DNA from: JAMHWF01 sp035911095
GTDB lineage: Bacteria; Pseudomonadota; Gammaproteobacteria; Burkholderiales; Burkholderiaceae_C
Reading direction: 5' to 3'
NCBI GenBank assembly: GCA_035911095.1
Contig: JAMHWF010000077.1
Location: forward strand, 248,001 to 312,000
Length of the DNA: 64,000 bases
Shown here in pieces: positions 43,779-52,732 of this stretch. Below the pieces are notes generated by a model, which saw nothing but the letters and a program-made list of their open reading frames with translations, did not search any database and had not been told where the DNA came from. Positions within the stretch are counted from its first letter, which is position 1, and each line of letters begins with the position of its first letter. Both the position numbers and the translations under genes were made by a program.

Positions 43779-45104
43779 ATGGCCCTCCAAGACACCCTCG
43801 CCCGCGCCGTTGCCCTGGTCGGCGCCGGCGCCATCCGCTGGCGGCGGCGCCGTGGCGCGCCGCCGGTGCAGGCCGTCGGCACGGCGCCCGAGATCCCCGC
43901 CGCGCGGCCGCAGGGCCGCATCCCGACGCTGAAGATGCCGACCGCGCAGGGCTGGGCGCCCGGCGCCACGCCGGTGGCGGCGCCGGGGCTCGCGGTGAAT
44001 GCCTATGCCGCCGGGCTGCGCCATCCGCGCTGGCTGCAGGTGCTGCCGAATGGCGACGTGACCGTGGCCGAGGCCCTGATGACGCCGGGTGGCGGCGCCC
44101 GCACGCTGTTCGACCATGCGATGCAGGCGACGATGCGCCGCGCCGCCGCGCTGGGCGAAAGCCCCAACCGCATCACGCTGCTGCGCGATGCCGATGGCGA
44201 CGGCGTGGCCGAGGAGCGCCACGCGCTGCTCGAAGGCCTGAACCAGCCCTTCGGCATGGCCCTGGTCGGCGACAGCTTCTACGTCGGCAACACCGACGGC
44301 CTGCTGGCCTTCGCGTACACGCCGGGCGCGACGCGCATCGAGGCGGCGGGGCGCCGCATGGCGAGCTTCAAGCCCGGCGGCCACTGGACGCGCAGCCTGC
44401 TTGCGCGGCCCGACGGGCGGCGGCTCTACGTGGGTGTCGGCTCGCTCAGCAACATCGGCGAGCACGGGCTGGAGGCCGAGGCCGGCCGCGCCTGCATCTA
44501 CGAGGTGGACCTTGCCACCGGCGGCAGCCGCGTCTTCGCCTCCGGCCTGCGCAACCCGGTCGGCATGGCCTGGGAGCCGTTCATCGGCCGCCTCTGGACG
44601 GTCGTCAACGAGCGCGACGGCCTCGGCGACGAGACCCCGCCCGACTACCTGACCACGGTCGACGACGGCGCCTTCTACGGCTGGCCCTACTGCTACTGGG
44701 GCCGCACCGTCGACGAGCGGGTACCGCAGGACGAGGCGCTGGTCGCCCGCGCCCGCACGCCCGACTACGCGCTGGGCGGCCACACCGCCTCGCTCGGCCT
44801 GTGCTGGATGCCGCCGGGCACGCTGCCGGGCTTCGGCACCGGCGGCATGGTGATCGGCCAGCACGGCTCGTGGAACCGCAGCACGCTGAGCGGCTACCGC
44901 GTCGTCTTCGTGCCCTTCGTCAACGGCCGCCCGGCCGGCCCGCCGCGCGACATCCTCTCGGGCTTCCTGGCGCCGGACGAGTCGGTGTCCTACGGGCGGC
45001 CGGTCGGCGTGGTCGTCGGGCCCGACCAGCGCTCGCTGCTGGTGGCCGACGACGTGGGCGACGTGGTGTGGCGGGTGACGGGGGCCGGTGCCGCTACCCG
45101 CTGA
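43779..45104 (+). CDS. PQQ-type sugar dehydrogenase (soluble GDH/sorbosone dehydrogenase fold)
   Basis: A 441-residue beta-propeller protein of the soluble quinoprotein glucose/sorbosone dehydrogenase family. Typical segments are LRHPRWLQVLPNGDVTVAE, DADGDGVAEERHALLEGLNQPFGMAL, ASGLRNPVGMAWEP, LWTVVNERDGLGDETPPDYLTTV and GQHGSWNRS. The N terminus is basic with a weak hydrophobic stretch, so export is not clear. PQQ and calcium are the expected cofactors. An aldose epimerase and an SMP-30 lactonase follow, suggesting sugar oxidation to a lactone and then an acid. Confidence 0.88.
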   Translation: MALQDTLARAVALVGAGAIRWRRRRGAPPVQAVGTAPEIPAARPQGRIPTLKMPTAQGWAPGATPVAAPGLAVNAYAAGLRHPRWLQVLPNGDVTVAEALMTPGGGARTLFDHAMQATMRRAAALGESPNRITLLRDADGDGVAEERHALLEGLNQPFGMALVGDSFYVGNTDGLLAFAYTPGATRIEAAGRRMASFKPGGHWTRSLLARPDGRRLYVGVGSLSNIGEHGLEAEAGRACIYEVDLATGGSRVFASGLRNPVGMAWEPFIGRLWTVVNERDGLGDETPPDYLTTVDDGAFYGWPYCYWGRTVDERVPQDEALVARARTPDYALGGHTASLGLCWMPPGTLPGFGTGGMVIGQHGSWNRSTLSGYRVVFVPFVNGRPAGPPRDILSGFLAPDESVSYGRPVGVVVGPDQRSLLVADDVGDVVWRVTGAGAATR

Positions 45105-45178
45105 GCAGCGGCCCCGCCGCCGGGTGGGCGCATCCGGCTGCACTAGGATCGCCGCTTTCTCGCGATGAAAGGACCCAC

Positions 45179-46045
45179 GTGAGCACCGAACCCGTCCTGC
45201 TCGAACTGCGCCAGGGCCCGATGCAGCTCGCGGTGCGCGCCGACCTCGGCGCCTGCATCGCCGGCCTGGCCTGTGGCGACACGCCGGTGCTCCGCTCGCT
45301 CGAGCCGCTGGCGTTGACGAGCGCGCGCCAGTCGGGGTGCTATCCGCTGCTGCCCTACTCGAACCGCATCGCCTGGCGCCGCTTCACCTGGGACGGGCAG
45401 CCGCACACCACCCAGCCCAACTTCGACCAGAACCCGCACTCGGTGCACGGCAACGGCTGGCAGCGGGCCTGGGCGCTGCGCGCGAGCGACGAACGCTCGC
45501 TGACGCTCGGGCTGGACCACGAAGGCGACGCGCATTGGCCCTTTCCGTTCGCGGCCGAGCAGCGCTTCGAGCTCGACGAGTCGGGGCTGCGCGTGGTGCT
45601 GAGCCTGCGCAACACGGCCGCCGTGGCGGCACCGGTCGGCCTGGGCTGGCATCCGTACTTCCCCAAGCGCTCGCGCAGCCGCATCCATGCCGAGCTCAGC
45701 GAACGCTGGGAGAGCGACCCGGCCACCGAGCTGCCGCTGCGTGCAGTGCCGCAGGCGGGCATCGATGCCGACGTGGCGCACCTGCGCTTCGACAACTGCT
45801 TCGACGGCTGGCGCGGCCCGGCCCGCGCGCGCGACGAGCGGCTCGGGGTGACGATCACCTCGTCGCTGACGCGCCTGGTCGTCTTCACGCCGCAGGACAA
45901 GCCGTACTACTGCGTTGAGCCGGTGAGCCACGTGAGCAACGCGATCAACCTCGACGACCCGATCGCGCGCGGCCTGCGCCGCGTCGAGCCGGGCGAGACG
46001 ACCAGCGCGTGGATGCGGCTCGACGTGGCGCCGACCCATGCCTGA
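45179..46045 (+). CDS. aldose 1-epimerase-like protein
   Basis: A 288-residue member of the galactose mutarotase superfamily. NRIAWRRFTWDGQPHTTQPNFDQNPHSVHGNGWQ contains the substrate-binding Arg and His; GLGWHPYFPK carries the second His; CVEPVSHVSNAINL contains the catalytic glutamate. The start is GTG 45179 with AAAGGA seven bases upstream. It would interconvert sugar anomers in support of the dehydrogenase before it and the lactonase after it. Confidence 0.9.
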   Translation: MSTEPVLLELRQGPMQLAVRADLGACIAGLACGDTPVLRSLEPLALTSARQSGCYPLLPYSNRIAWRRFTWDGQPHTTQPNFDQNPHSVHGNGWQRAWALRASDERSLTLGLDHEGDAHWPFPFAAEQRFELDESGLRVVLSLRNTAAVAAPVGLGWHPYFPKRSRSRIHAELSERWESDPATELPLRAVPQAGIDADVAHLRFDNCFDGWRGPARARDERLGVTITSSLTRLVVFTPQDKPYYCVEPVSHVSNAINLDDPIARGLRRVEPGETTSAWMRLDVAPTHA

Positions 46046-46092
46046 GGCGGCGCCGGTCGCCGCCGTGACGTGCCCCGCGGCACCGAGGCCTG

Positions 46093-47034
46093 ATGGCGAC
46101 GCCTGAGGCCACGCCCGGGCCCGCCGCCCCGGCGCCCGAGATCCGCTGCGCGGTCGCCGAGCCGGCCCAGCTCGGCGAGTCGCCGTTCTGGCACCCGGAC
46201 GAGCAGTGCCTGTACCACGTCGACATCCCGGGACGCGAACTGCGCCGCTTCGACCCGTCGTCCGGCCGCCTCGACCGCTGGCCCTTCGACGACGACGTCG
46301 CCTGCTGTGCGCCGGTCATGGGCGGTGGCGTGTTGCTCGGCCGGCGCAGCGGCTTCTGGCACTTCCAGCCCGGCAGCGGCGCCTGCCGCCGGATCGGCAA
46401 GGCGCCGCCCTACGACCCGGCCCGCGAGCGCTTCAACGACGGCAAGGCCGACCCGGCCGGCCGCATGTGGTGCGGCACGCTCTACGAGCCGCGCCAGCCG
46501 CCCAACGCGGCGCTGTACCGGCTGCGCGAAGGCGAGATCGAGCGCGTCGCCGATGGCATCACCGTCTCGAACGGACTCGGCTGGAGCCCCGACGGGCGCA
46601 CGATGTACTGGAGCGACACGACCTCGCACACGATCTTCGTGCTCGACTTCGACCTGGGCCCCGGCGCGCCGTCGAACCGGCGTGTCTTCGCGCGCTTCGC
46701 GACGCGCGCGCCCGGCGCGCCGCTCGACGGCTACGGCGGGCGGCCCGACGGGGCGGCGGTCGACGCCGAGGGCGGCCTCTGGGTCGCGATGTTCGAGGGC
46801 CAGCGCCTGCTGCGCCTGGACCCGACGGGCCGCATCGAGCGCGAGATCGCGCTGCCGGTGCGCTGCCCGACGATGCCCTGCTTCGGCGGGCCCGACCTGC
46901 GCACCCTCTACGTGACCACGGCGCGCCACCACCGCAGCGAGGCGGAGCTCGCCGCCCAGCCCTGGGCGGGTTGCGTGCTCGCAATGCGCGTCGAGGTGCC
47001 CGGCTTGCCGGTCAACTTCGTCCACCTGGACTGA
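46093..47034 (+). CDS. SMP-30/gluconolactonase-family protein
   Basis: A 313-residue six-bladed propeller lactonase. The metal site is seen in LGESPFWHPDEQCLYHVDI (Glu), FNDGKADPAGRMWCGTL (Asn/Asp), VSNGLGWSPDGRTMYWSDT (Asn) and RPDGAAVDAEGGLWVAMF (Asp). Such enzymes hydrolyse aldonolactones. It is on the same strand 47 bases after the epimerase, so the dehydrogenase, epimerase and lactonase probably form one unit. Confidence 0.92.
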   Translation: MATPEATPGPAAPAPEIRCAVAEPAQLGESPFWHPDEQCLYHVDIPGRELRRFDPSSGRLDRWPFDDDVACCAPVMGGGVLLGRRSGFWHFQPGSGACRRIGKAPPYDPARERFNDGKADPAGRMWCGTLYEPRQPPNAALYRLREGEIERVADGITVSNGLGWSPDGRTMYWSDTTSHTIFVLDFDLGPGAPSNRRVFARFATRAPGAPLDGYGGRPDGAAVDAEGGLWVAMFEGQRLLRLDPTGRIEREIALPVRCPTMPCFGGPDLRTLYVTTARHHRSEAELAAQPWAGCVLAMRVEVPGLPVNFVHLD

Positions 47035-47202
47035 GGAAGGGCAGGGCCGGGTGATCGCGTGGGCGCGCACCCGGTCCAGCGGGTGCAACGGGCTCGCGAC
47101 CGCAGGGCGGGCGCTGGCGGGTGCCGGTGCCGCCCGGGTGGTCGACGCCGTCCGCGCCAGGCGGTGGGCGGCGCGCGACCTGGCGGACTGGAGTCCAGGC
47201 GT

Positions 47203-47823
47203 TCAGCCGTCCGAGTACTTGATCGAGCAGCCGTAGGCGCGCGTCGTCGCGGTGGTGACGGGTTTGCCGGCCAGCGTCTCGCCGACCGCCTGCTTGACGT
47301 AGTTGGTCGCGGTCTGGATGTCGGCGGCGTTGGCGGTCGGCTTGCTGTCGATCGCGCCGGCATAGACGAGCGTGCCTTGCGGGTCGATCACGTACATGTG
47401 CGGCGTGGTGCGTGCGCCGTAAGCCCGCCCGAGCTTGCCGTCGGCGTCCATCAGCGTGGCGCTGGCGGCGGCCTTGTGCTGCGCGAGCCAGGCCTGCAGG
47501 TCGGCCGGCGCGCGGTAGTCGCTCGCGTCCTTGGAGGTGGAGTTGACCGAGAGCCAGACCGCGCCCTGGGCGGTCGCGTCCTGCTGGGTCGCAGGCATGT
47601 TGCCGCTGTTGTAGTGCTTCTGCACGAAGGGGCAGCCGGGGTTGACCCATTCGAGGACGACGGTCTTGCCCTTGAAGTCGGCCAGCGAAACGGTCTTGCC
47701 TTGCGTGTCGGTGGCCGTGAAGGCGGGCGCCGGCTGGCCGACGGTCGCGGCAGCCCAGGCCCCGCCGGTGGCGAGCGCGAGGCCGGCGCAGAGCGCGGCC
47801 AGGGTCAGTTGCTTCGTCTTCAT
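47203..47823 (-). CDS. periplasmic redoxin-domain protein
   Basis: A 206-residue exported thioredoxin-like protein. The signal peptide ends near GGAWA. The AhpC/TSA-like fold has AFTATDTQGKTVSLADFKGKTVVLEWVNPGCPFVQKHY, where the usual CXXC is reduced to one cysteine (GCPFV). A second cysteine lies in the tail YGCSIKYSD. This pattern is typical of a redoxin group found with DsbD-like genes. GAGGAG precedes ATG 47823. It lies 86 bases downstream of the DsbD-like gene. Confidence 0.88.
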   Translation of the reverse strand: MKTKQLTLAALCAGLALATGGAWAAATVGQPAPAFTATDTQGKTVSLADFKGKTVVLEWVNPGCPFVQKHYNSGNMPATQQDATAQGAVWLSVNSTSKDASDYRAPADLQAWLAQHKAAASATLMDADGKLGRAYGARTTPHMYVIDPQGTLVYAGAIDSKPTANAADIQTATNYVKQAVGETLAGKPVTTATTRAYGCSIKYSDG

Positions 47824-47909
47824 CGCGGACTCCTCATATGACGGTGGAAGGGAAGGGCGGCGGCTGGGGAAACGGCCCGGGCGGGCAAGGTGCCCGGCTT
47901 CAATCGATA

Positions 47910-50129
47910 TCAATCGGCGCGCAGGCCGGCGAGGGCGTCGCGCACCGCGCCCGCGCTGAGGATCTCGGGCAGCAGCTGCGGCGCGCCGCTGCCCCCGGGC
48001 GCATACAGCGCGTACACCGGCACGCCGCTGCGGCCGAGCAGGCCGAGCTCGCGGCTGATCGCCGGGTCGCGGCGCGTCCAGTCGGCGCGCATCAGCACCA
48101 CCTGGCGGGCAGCGAAGTCGGCCAGCACCGCGTCGTCGGCGAGCGTGGTGCGCTTGTTGAACTGGCAGGTCACGCACCAGGCGGCGGTGAAGTCGACGAA
48201 CACCGGCGTGCCCTGGGCACGCAGCTCGGCGACGCGCGCGGCGTCCCAGGGCTGCCAGCGCGCGTCGGCGGCGGGCGTGGCCGCCTGCGCGGGCGTCGAG
48301 GTCAGCAGCAGCGGCCCGCCCCAGGCCAGCGCCGCGGCGAGCAGCGCGACCGCGGTGCTGCCCAGGCCGACCCGCGCCGTGCGGCCGAGCATCGGCGAGC
48401 CGAGCGCCCAGACGGCGAAGGCCACCGCCAGCAGCAGCGCGAGCAGCGCGGCCACTGCATCGATGCCCGACTGCTGACCGAGCACCCAGGCGAGCCAGAC
48501 GACGGTCGCGAACATCGGGAAGGCCATCACGACCTTGAAGGTCTGCATCCAGGCCCCGGGCCGCGGCAGTCGGCGCGCGAGCCCCGGCCAGGCGCTGGCC
48601 GCGAGGTAAGGCAGCGCCATGCCGAGGCCGAGCGCGGCGAACACCGCGAGCGCCTGCGCGGTCGGCAGCGTCATCGCCAGGCCGAGCGAGGCGCCCATGA
48701 ACGGCGCGGTGCAGGGCGAAGCGACGGCCACCGCGAGCACGCCGGTGAGCAGCGAGTCGACCACCGGGTGGCGTGCCCGTGCGGTGGCGAGGCCGCTCGG
48801 AAGCACCGAGCCGAAGGCGTAGACGCCGGCCAGGTTCAGCCCGATCAGCGTGAACAGCAGCGCCAGCGCGGCGACCACCACCGGCGACTGCAGCTGGAAG
48901 CCCCAGCCGAGCTGCTCGCCGCCGGCGCGCAGCGCGAGCAGCAGCCCGGCCAGCGCGAGGAACGAGAGCACGACGCCTGCGGTGTAGGCCAACCCACCGG
49001 CGAGCAGCGCGCGCCGGTCGTGCGCATGCGCGGCGAAGCCGAATACCTTCAGCGACAGCACCGGGAACACGCAGGGCATCAGGTTGAGGAGCAGGCCGCC
49101 GCCGAAGGCCAGCACCAGCGCGGCGACGAGGCCGATCGGGGCGCTCGTCGCGCGGCCCGCCGCCGCCTCGCCGCCGGAAGGGTCGCCGGGGCCGGCCGCC
49201 GCTGCCTGCACCGCGCCGGCCGCGCCCGGCTTCGGCCAGGGGCCCGCGACATCGATGTTGACCTGCACGCCGCGCGCCTCGCCGGCCGCGACGAGCACGG
49301 CGCCGAAACGCGACGGGCTCTCGCTGCGCTGTGACGAGAGCGGCACGCTCACGGTCCAGCGCGCGCCGTCCCAGCGCGCGGGCTGTGCGGCGGCGTGGTC
49401 GATCACGCCCTCGGCTTCACTGAAGAAGGTCAGCTCGCGGCCGCGCCAGGCCTCGGGCAGACCTTCGAAGGTCAGCGCCAGCGCTTCGCCCTCGAAGCGG
49501 CTCGTCGCGCGAGCGGCGGGCAATGGTTGCGGCACGCGTGCCTGTGCATCGGCGAAGGCCTGCGCGTGTTCGCCGCCGACCGAGGCGCGGGCCGGCAGCG
49601 AGAGGCGGAACTCGCCTGACTCCGGGATGCAGACGTCCTTGCACACCAGCCAGTCGGCGCGCAGCGAGACGTCGAGCGTCGGCGCGTCGAAGCCGGCGGG
49701 GATCGCGAGCGGCACCGGCAGCAGCAGCCGGTCCTCGTAGCCATAGTTGACCAGCGGGCCGAACGGCAGCCGCTGCGGCGTCGGCCAGGTGATGTCGCCG
49801 GCCTCGACGCCGGCCGGCAACGTCCACTGCAGCGTGGTCGGCAGGCCGGAGTCGCCGGGGTTCTTCCAGTAGGTGTGCCAATGCGGCTGGTGGCGGATCT
49901 CGAGGCCGAGCCAGACCGGCTGGCCCGGCACGATGCCCTGTGGCGCATGGGCGACCAGTTCGGCGCGCACCTGCGGCGTGGTGACCACTGTCGCGGCAGG
50001 CCCGGCACCGGTGAGCGCCGGCAATCCTTGACCCTGCGCGGTGGACGGCGCGAGGCCGAGCCATGCCGCGCCGAGCAGGGTCACGGCGGCAGCCAACGCC
50101 GGCAGTCGCGAAGGGGTCCCGAGAGGCAT
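47910..50129 (-). CDS. thiol:disulfide interchange protein, DsbD/ScsB-like
   Basis: A 739-residue inner-membrane electron transporter. It has a signal peptide, then a large periplasmic N-terminal domain with the HQPHWHTYWKNPGDSGLPTTLQW segment typical of the ScsB-type DsbD alpha domain and cysteines in LVCKDVCIPESGEF. A central eight-helix DsbD core follows (PCVFPVLSLK, SPCTAPFMGASLG). The C-terminal thioredoxin domain has FTAAWCVTCQFNKRTTL. It moves reducing power from the cytoplasm to periplasmic partners, probably including the redoxin encoded next to it. Confidence 0.93.
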   Translation of the reverse strand: MPLGTPSRLPALAAAVTLLGAAWLGLAPSTAQGQGLPALTGAGPAATVVTTPQVRAELVAHAPQGIVPGQPVWLGLEIRHQPHWHTYWKNPGDSGLPTTLQWTLPAGVEAGDITWPTPQRLPFGPLVNYGYEDRLLLPVPLAIPAGFDAPTLDVSLRADWLVCKDVCIPESGEFRLSLPARASVGGEHAQAFADAQARVPQPLPAARATSRFEGEALALTFEGLPEAWRGRELTFFSEAEGVIDHAAAQPARWDGARWTVSVPLSSQRSESPSRFGAVLVAAGEARGVQVNIDVAGPWPKPGAAGAVQAAAAGPGDPSGGEAAAGRATSAPIGLVAALVLAFGGGLLLNLMPCVFPVLSLKVFGFAAHAHDRRALLAGGLAYTAGVVLSFLALAGLLLALRAGGEQLGWGFQLQSPVVVAALALLFTLIGLNLAGVYAFGSVLPSGLATARARHPVVDSLLTGVLAVAVASPCTAPFMGASLGLAMTLPTAQALAVFAALGLGMALPYLAASAWPGLARRLPRPGAWMQTFKVVMAFPMFATVVWLAWVLGQQSGIDAVAALLALLLAVAFAVWALGSPMLGRTARVGLGSTAVALLAAALAWGGPLLLTSTPAQAATPAADARWQPWDAARVAELRAQGTPVFVDFTAAWCVTCQFNKRTTLADDAVLADFAARQVVLMRADWTRRDPAISRELGLLGRSGVPVYALYAPGGSGAPQLLPEILSAGAVRDALAGLRAD

Positions 50130-50441
50130 GGGCTATTGGAAGGGGTCGAAGAAGCTGGGTTCCATCGTGCCCGCGATCCTGCGCGCGAACTCGCGCCACG
50201 TTGCGGGCCTGGGCCGTGTCGCGTATGACATCGCGCTGCAGCCACAGACTGTGCAGCGCTTCGGACATGATCATCGAAGCGGGGCTTTCGTCCCGCATGA
50301 CCCTGCGACTTGCAGCCTTGCATCGCTTGCCTGGTGCCGTAAGGAAGCTGAGGGCTTGCCCGGTATAATTTCGCGGTTTTGCCGTGAGTGAGATCACGGA
50401 TGTCTGACGATCGGTAGCGGTGACGGGGCAGTGGACAGGCG
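50130..50441 (+). promoter_or_regulatory. upstream region of the ATP synthase operon with a consensus -10 box
   Basis: This 312-base divergent region contains no convincing gene. A perfect TATAAT at 50364-50369 (in CCGGTATAATTTCGCGG) lies 73 bases before atpI and is the likely promoter. No good -35 box is visible 17 bases upstream. No operator or riboswitch is recognised. Confidence 0.6.
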
Positions 50442-50963
50442 ATGCACGATTCCCTCGAACGTCGCCGCTGGAAGCCCGGTCGCGCAGACGATCCGGACGC
50501 GAGCGGCAACGATGAAGAAGCAGCCTTCAGGCCGCTCACGCGAGAAGAGGCGCGCGCTTTACGAGAGCGCCAGCCACAGATCTCGCCATGGCGTGTCGTT
50601 GCGGTACAGGCCGCAGTAGGCACGCTGGTTGCACTGATCGCCTGGATGTGGAGCGGTCGGCCCTCGGTGGGTTGGTCCGCCCTGTACGGAACGATCGTCG
50701 TGGTGTTGCCGACAGCCGTGCTCGCGCGCGGCATGGGGAGGCTCTCGGGTGCGGGGCCGGTCGTGGGAGCGGCCGGGTTCCTGATCTGGGAAGGCGTAAA
50801 GGTGTTGCTGGCGGTCGTGCTGCTGTTGTCCGCCTGGCGCGTGGTGCCCGACTTGAGCTGGCCGGCCCTGCTGGCGGCGATGGTGGTGTGCCTGAAGGTG
50901 AACTGGGTGGCCCTGCTCTGGCAGGGCCGACCGAAGAACGTCGAGGACGCCGCAAGGCGCTGA
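50442..50963 (+). CDS. atpI: ATP synthase subunit I
   Basis: A 173-residue membrane protein of the AtpI family, which helps c-ring assembly and is found at the head of atp operons. It has an acidic N terminus, then hydrophobic helices (VVAVQAAVGTLVALIAWMW, SALYGTIVVVLPTAVLARG, WEGVKVLLAVVLLLSAW). It is followed by atpB after seven bases. Confidence 0.9.
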   Translation: MHDSLERRRWKPGRADDPDASGNDEEAAFRPLTREEARALRERQPQISPWRVVAVQAAVGTLVALIAWMWSGRPSVGWSALYGTIVVVLPTAVLARGMGRLSGAGPVVGAAGFLIWEGVKVLLAVVLLLSAWRVVPDLSWPALLAAMVVCLKVNWVALLWQGRPKNVEDAARR

Positions 50964-50970
50964 GGAAGAC

Positions 50971-51825
50971 ATGGCAGCAGAAGGTCACGCCGGCCCCACC
51001 GCGGGCGAGTACATCGTCCACCACCTCCAGCATCTACAGAACCAGCCGCCGAGCGCGGTGGCCGATTTCTCGGTCCTCAACTTCGATTCGCTGTTCTTCT
51101 CGACCCTCCTGGGCATCGTCACCTGCTGGCTGCTCTGGAAGGCGGCGCGCAAGGCCACCTCGGGCGTCCCGGGTCGCTTCCAGGCCGCGGTCGAGTTGCT
51201 GGTCGAGATGGTCGACTCGCAGGCCAAGGGCATCGTCCACAGCGCCGAGAGCCGCAAGTTCGTCGCGCCGCTCGCGCTGACCGTGTTCGTCTGGATCTTC
51301 CTGATGAACGCGATGGACCTGCTGCCGGTCGACCTGCTGCCGGCGATCTGGCACACCGCCGGCCCCGCGGTCGGCATGAAGGACTACCTGCGCGTCGTGC
51401 CCACCGCCGACCTGTCGATCACGATGGGCCTGTCGGTCGCAGTGCTGCTGATCTGCCTGTACTACAACGTCAAGATCAAGGGCGCGGGCGGCTGGATCCA
51501 CGAGCTGTTCTCTGCGCCGTTCGGGGACAAGTGGTTCCTGTACCCGTTCAACTTCCTGATGCAGATCATCGAGTTCGTCGCCAAGACGGTCTCGCACGGG
51601 ATGCGGCTGTTCGGCAACATGTACGCCGGTGAGCTGATCTTCATGCTGATCGCGCTGATGGGCGGTGCCTGGTCCCTCTCGGGCACCGGGATCGCCCTGG
51701 CGATCGGGCACATCATCGCCGGCTCCGCCTGGGCGATCTTCCACATCCTGATCATCACGCTCCAGGCGTTCGTGTTCATGATGCTCACGCTGGTGTACGT
51801 CGGTCAGGCCCACGACCACCACTGA
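50971..51825 (+). CDS. atpB: ATP synthase Fo subunit a
   Basis: A 284-residue proton-channel subunit. The essential arginine region is visible in FNFLMQIIEFVAKTVSHGMRLFGNMYAGELIF (Arg in SHGMRLFGN). Five to six membrane helices are present. The length is usual for betaproteobacterial subunit a. The start MAAEGHAGPTAGEYIVHHL has GAGGAAG upstream. Confidence 0.97.
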   Translation: MAAEGHAGPTAGEYIVHHLQHLQNQPPSAVADFSVLNFDSLFFSTLLGIVTCWLLWKAARKATSGVPGRFQAAVELLVEMVDSQAKGIVHSAESRKFVAPLALTVFVWIFLMNAMDLLPVDLLPAIWHTAGPAVGMKDYLRVVPTADLSITMGLSVAVLLICLYYNVKIKGAGGWIHELFSAPFGDKWFLYPFNFLMQIIEFVAKTVSHGMRLFGNMYAGELIFMLIALMGGAWSLSGTGIALAIGHIIAGSAWAIFHILIITLQAFVFMMLTLVYVGQAHDHH

Positions 51826-51837
51826 GCCCGTCCCCCC

Positions 51838-51855
51838 GCCGGGCTCTCGCCCGGC
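51838..51855 (+). other. hairpin between atpB and atpE
   Basis: GCCGGGC and GCCCGGC form a perfect 7-bp stem with a four-base loop (TCTC), followed by a short pyrimidine-rich stretch. It lies 12 bases after the atpB stop and before the strong atpE ribosome binding site. Confidence 0.6.
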
Positions 51856-51895
51856 TCCTTTCTCCCCTCGTACCTCAAAGACCTAAGGAGTCATC

Positions 51896-52159
51896 ATGGA
51901 AGTCATCAGCTTCGTCGCCCTGGCCGCCGGCCTGATCATCGGCCTCGGCGCCATCGGTGCCTGCATCGGCATCGGCATCATGGGCAGCAAGTACCTCGAG
52001 TCGGCCGCCCGCCAGCCCGAGCTGATGGGTGAACTGCAGACCAAGATGTTCCTGCTCGCCGGCCTGATCGACGCGGCGTTCATCATCGGTACCGGTATCG
52101 CGCTGTGGTTCGCCACCGCCAACCCGTTCCTCGGCCAGATCGCCAGCCTGCCGCAGTGA
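51896..52159 (+). CDS. atpE: ATP synthase Fo subunit c
   Basis: An 87-residue two-helix proteolipid that forms the rotor ring. The glycine-rich first helix IIGLGAIGACIGIGIMG and the carboxylate helix LLAGLIDAAFIIG are clear. The proton-binding residue is Asp59. Sodium-binding residues of Na+ synthases are absent, so it is a proton enzyme. The ribosome binding site TAAGGAG is almost ideal, five bases before ATG 51896. Hairpins lie on both sides of the gene. Confidence 0.97.
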   Translation: MEVISFVALAAGLIIGLGAIGACIGIGIMGSKYLESAARQPELMGELQTKMFLLAGLIDAAFIIGTGIALWFATANPFLGQIASLPQ

Positions 52160-52202
52160 GCGGCGTTCGCCGACGCCCCGTTCGCCCCGATCCCACCGTC
52201 GA

Positions 52203-52229
52203 CCCTCGAGGCCGTTTCGGCCGCGAGGG
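52203..52229 (+). other. hairpin between atpE and atpF
   Basis: CCCTCG pairs with CGAGGG, and GGCCG pairs with CGGCC, around a TTT loop with one A-G mismatch. The 3' arm runs into the purine-rich atpF ribosome binding site (GGGGGAGG). It may reduce atpF translation or stabilise the atpE message. Confidence 0.6.
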
Positions 52230-52241
52230 GGAGGATGAAAA

Positions 52242-52712
52242 GTGAGCATCACCGCTACGTTGATCATCCAGATCATCGTGTTCCTGATCCTGGTCTGGTT
52301 CACGATGAAATTCGTCTGGCCTCCGATCACCGCCGCCCTGGACGAGCGCGCCAGGAAGATTGCCGACGGCCTCTCGGCCGCCGACAAGGCCAAGGCCGAT
52401 CTCTCCGCGGCCAACCGTCGCGTCGAGGAGCAGCTCTCCGCCGCGCGTGACGACGCTGCCAAGCGCCTGGCCGATGCCGAGCGCCTCGCGCAGTCGATGA
52501 TCGAGGAGGCGAAGAGCCGCGCCAGCGAGGAAGGCGCGAAGATCGTCGCCGCCGCGCGGGCCGAGGCCGAGCAGGAAGTGATCAAGGCGCGCGAATCGCT
52601 GCGCGACTCGGTCGCCGCGCTCGCCGTCAAGGGCGCCGAGCAGATCCTGCGCAAGGAAGTGAACCCCGGCGTGCATGCCGACCTGCTGGGCCGCCTGAAG
52701 GCCGAGCTGTGA
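52242..52712 (+). CDS. atpF: ATP synthase Fo subunit b
   Basis: A 156-residue stator subunit. One N-terminal membrane helix (ATLIIQIIVFLILVWFTMKFVW) is followed by a long charged coiled coil (DERARKIADGLSAADKAKADLSAANRR onward). The start is GTG 52242 with GGAGG eight bases before it. The weaker start codon and the preceding hairpin fit the low copy number of b relative to c. Confidence 0.96.
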   Translation: MSITATLIIQIIVFLILVWFTMKFVWPPITAALDERARKIADGLSAADKAKADLSAANRRVEEQLSAARDDAAKRLADAERLAQSMIEEAKSRASEEGAKIVAAARAEAEQEVIKARESLRDSVAALAVKGAEQILRKEVNPGVHADLLGRLKAEL

Positions 52713-52732
52713 CGCACTGAGGCAGAGACGAC

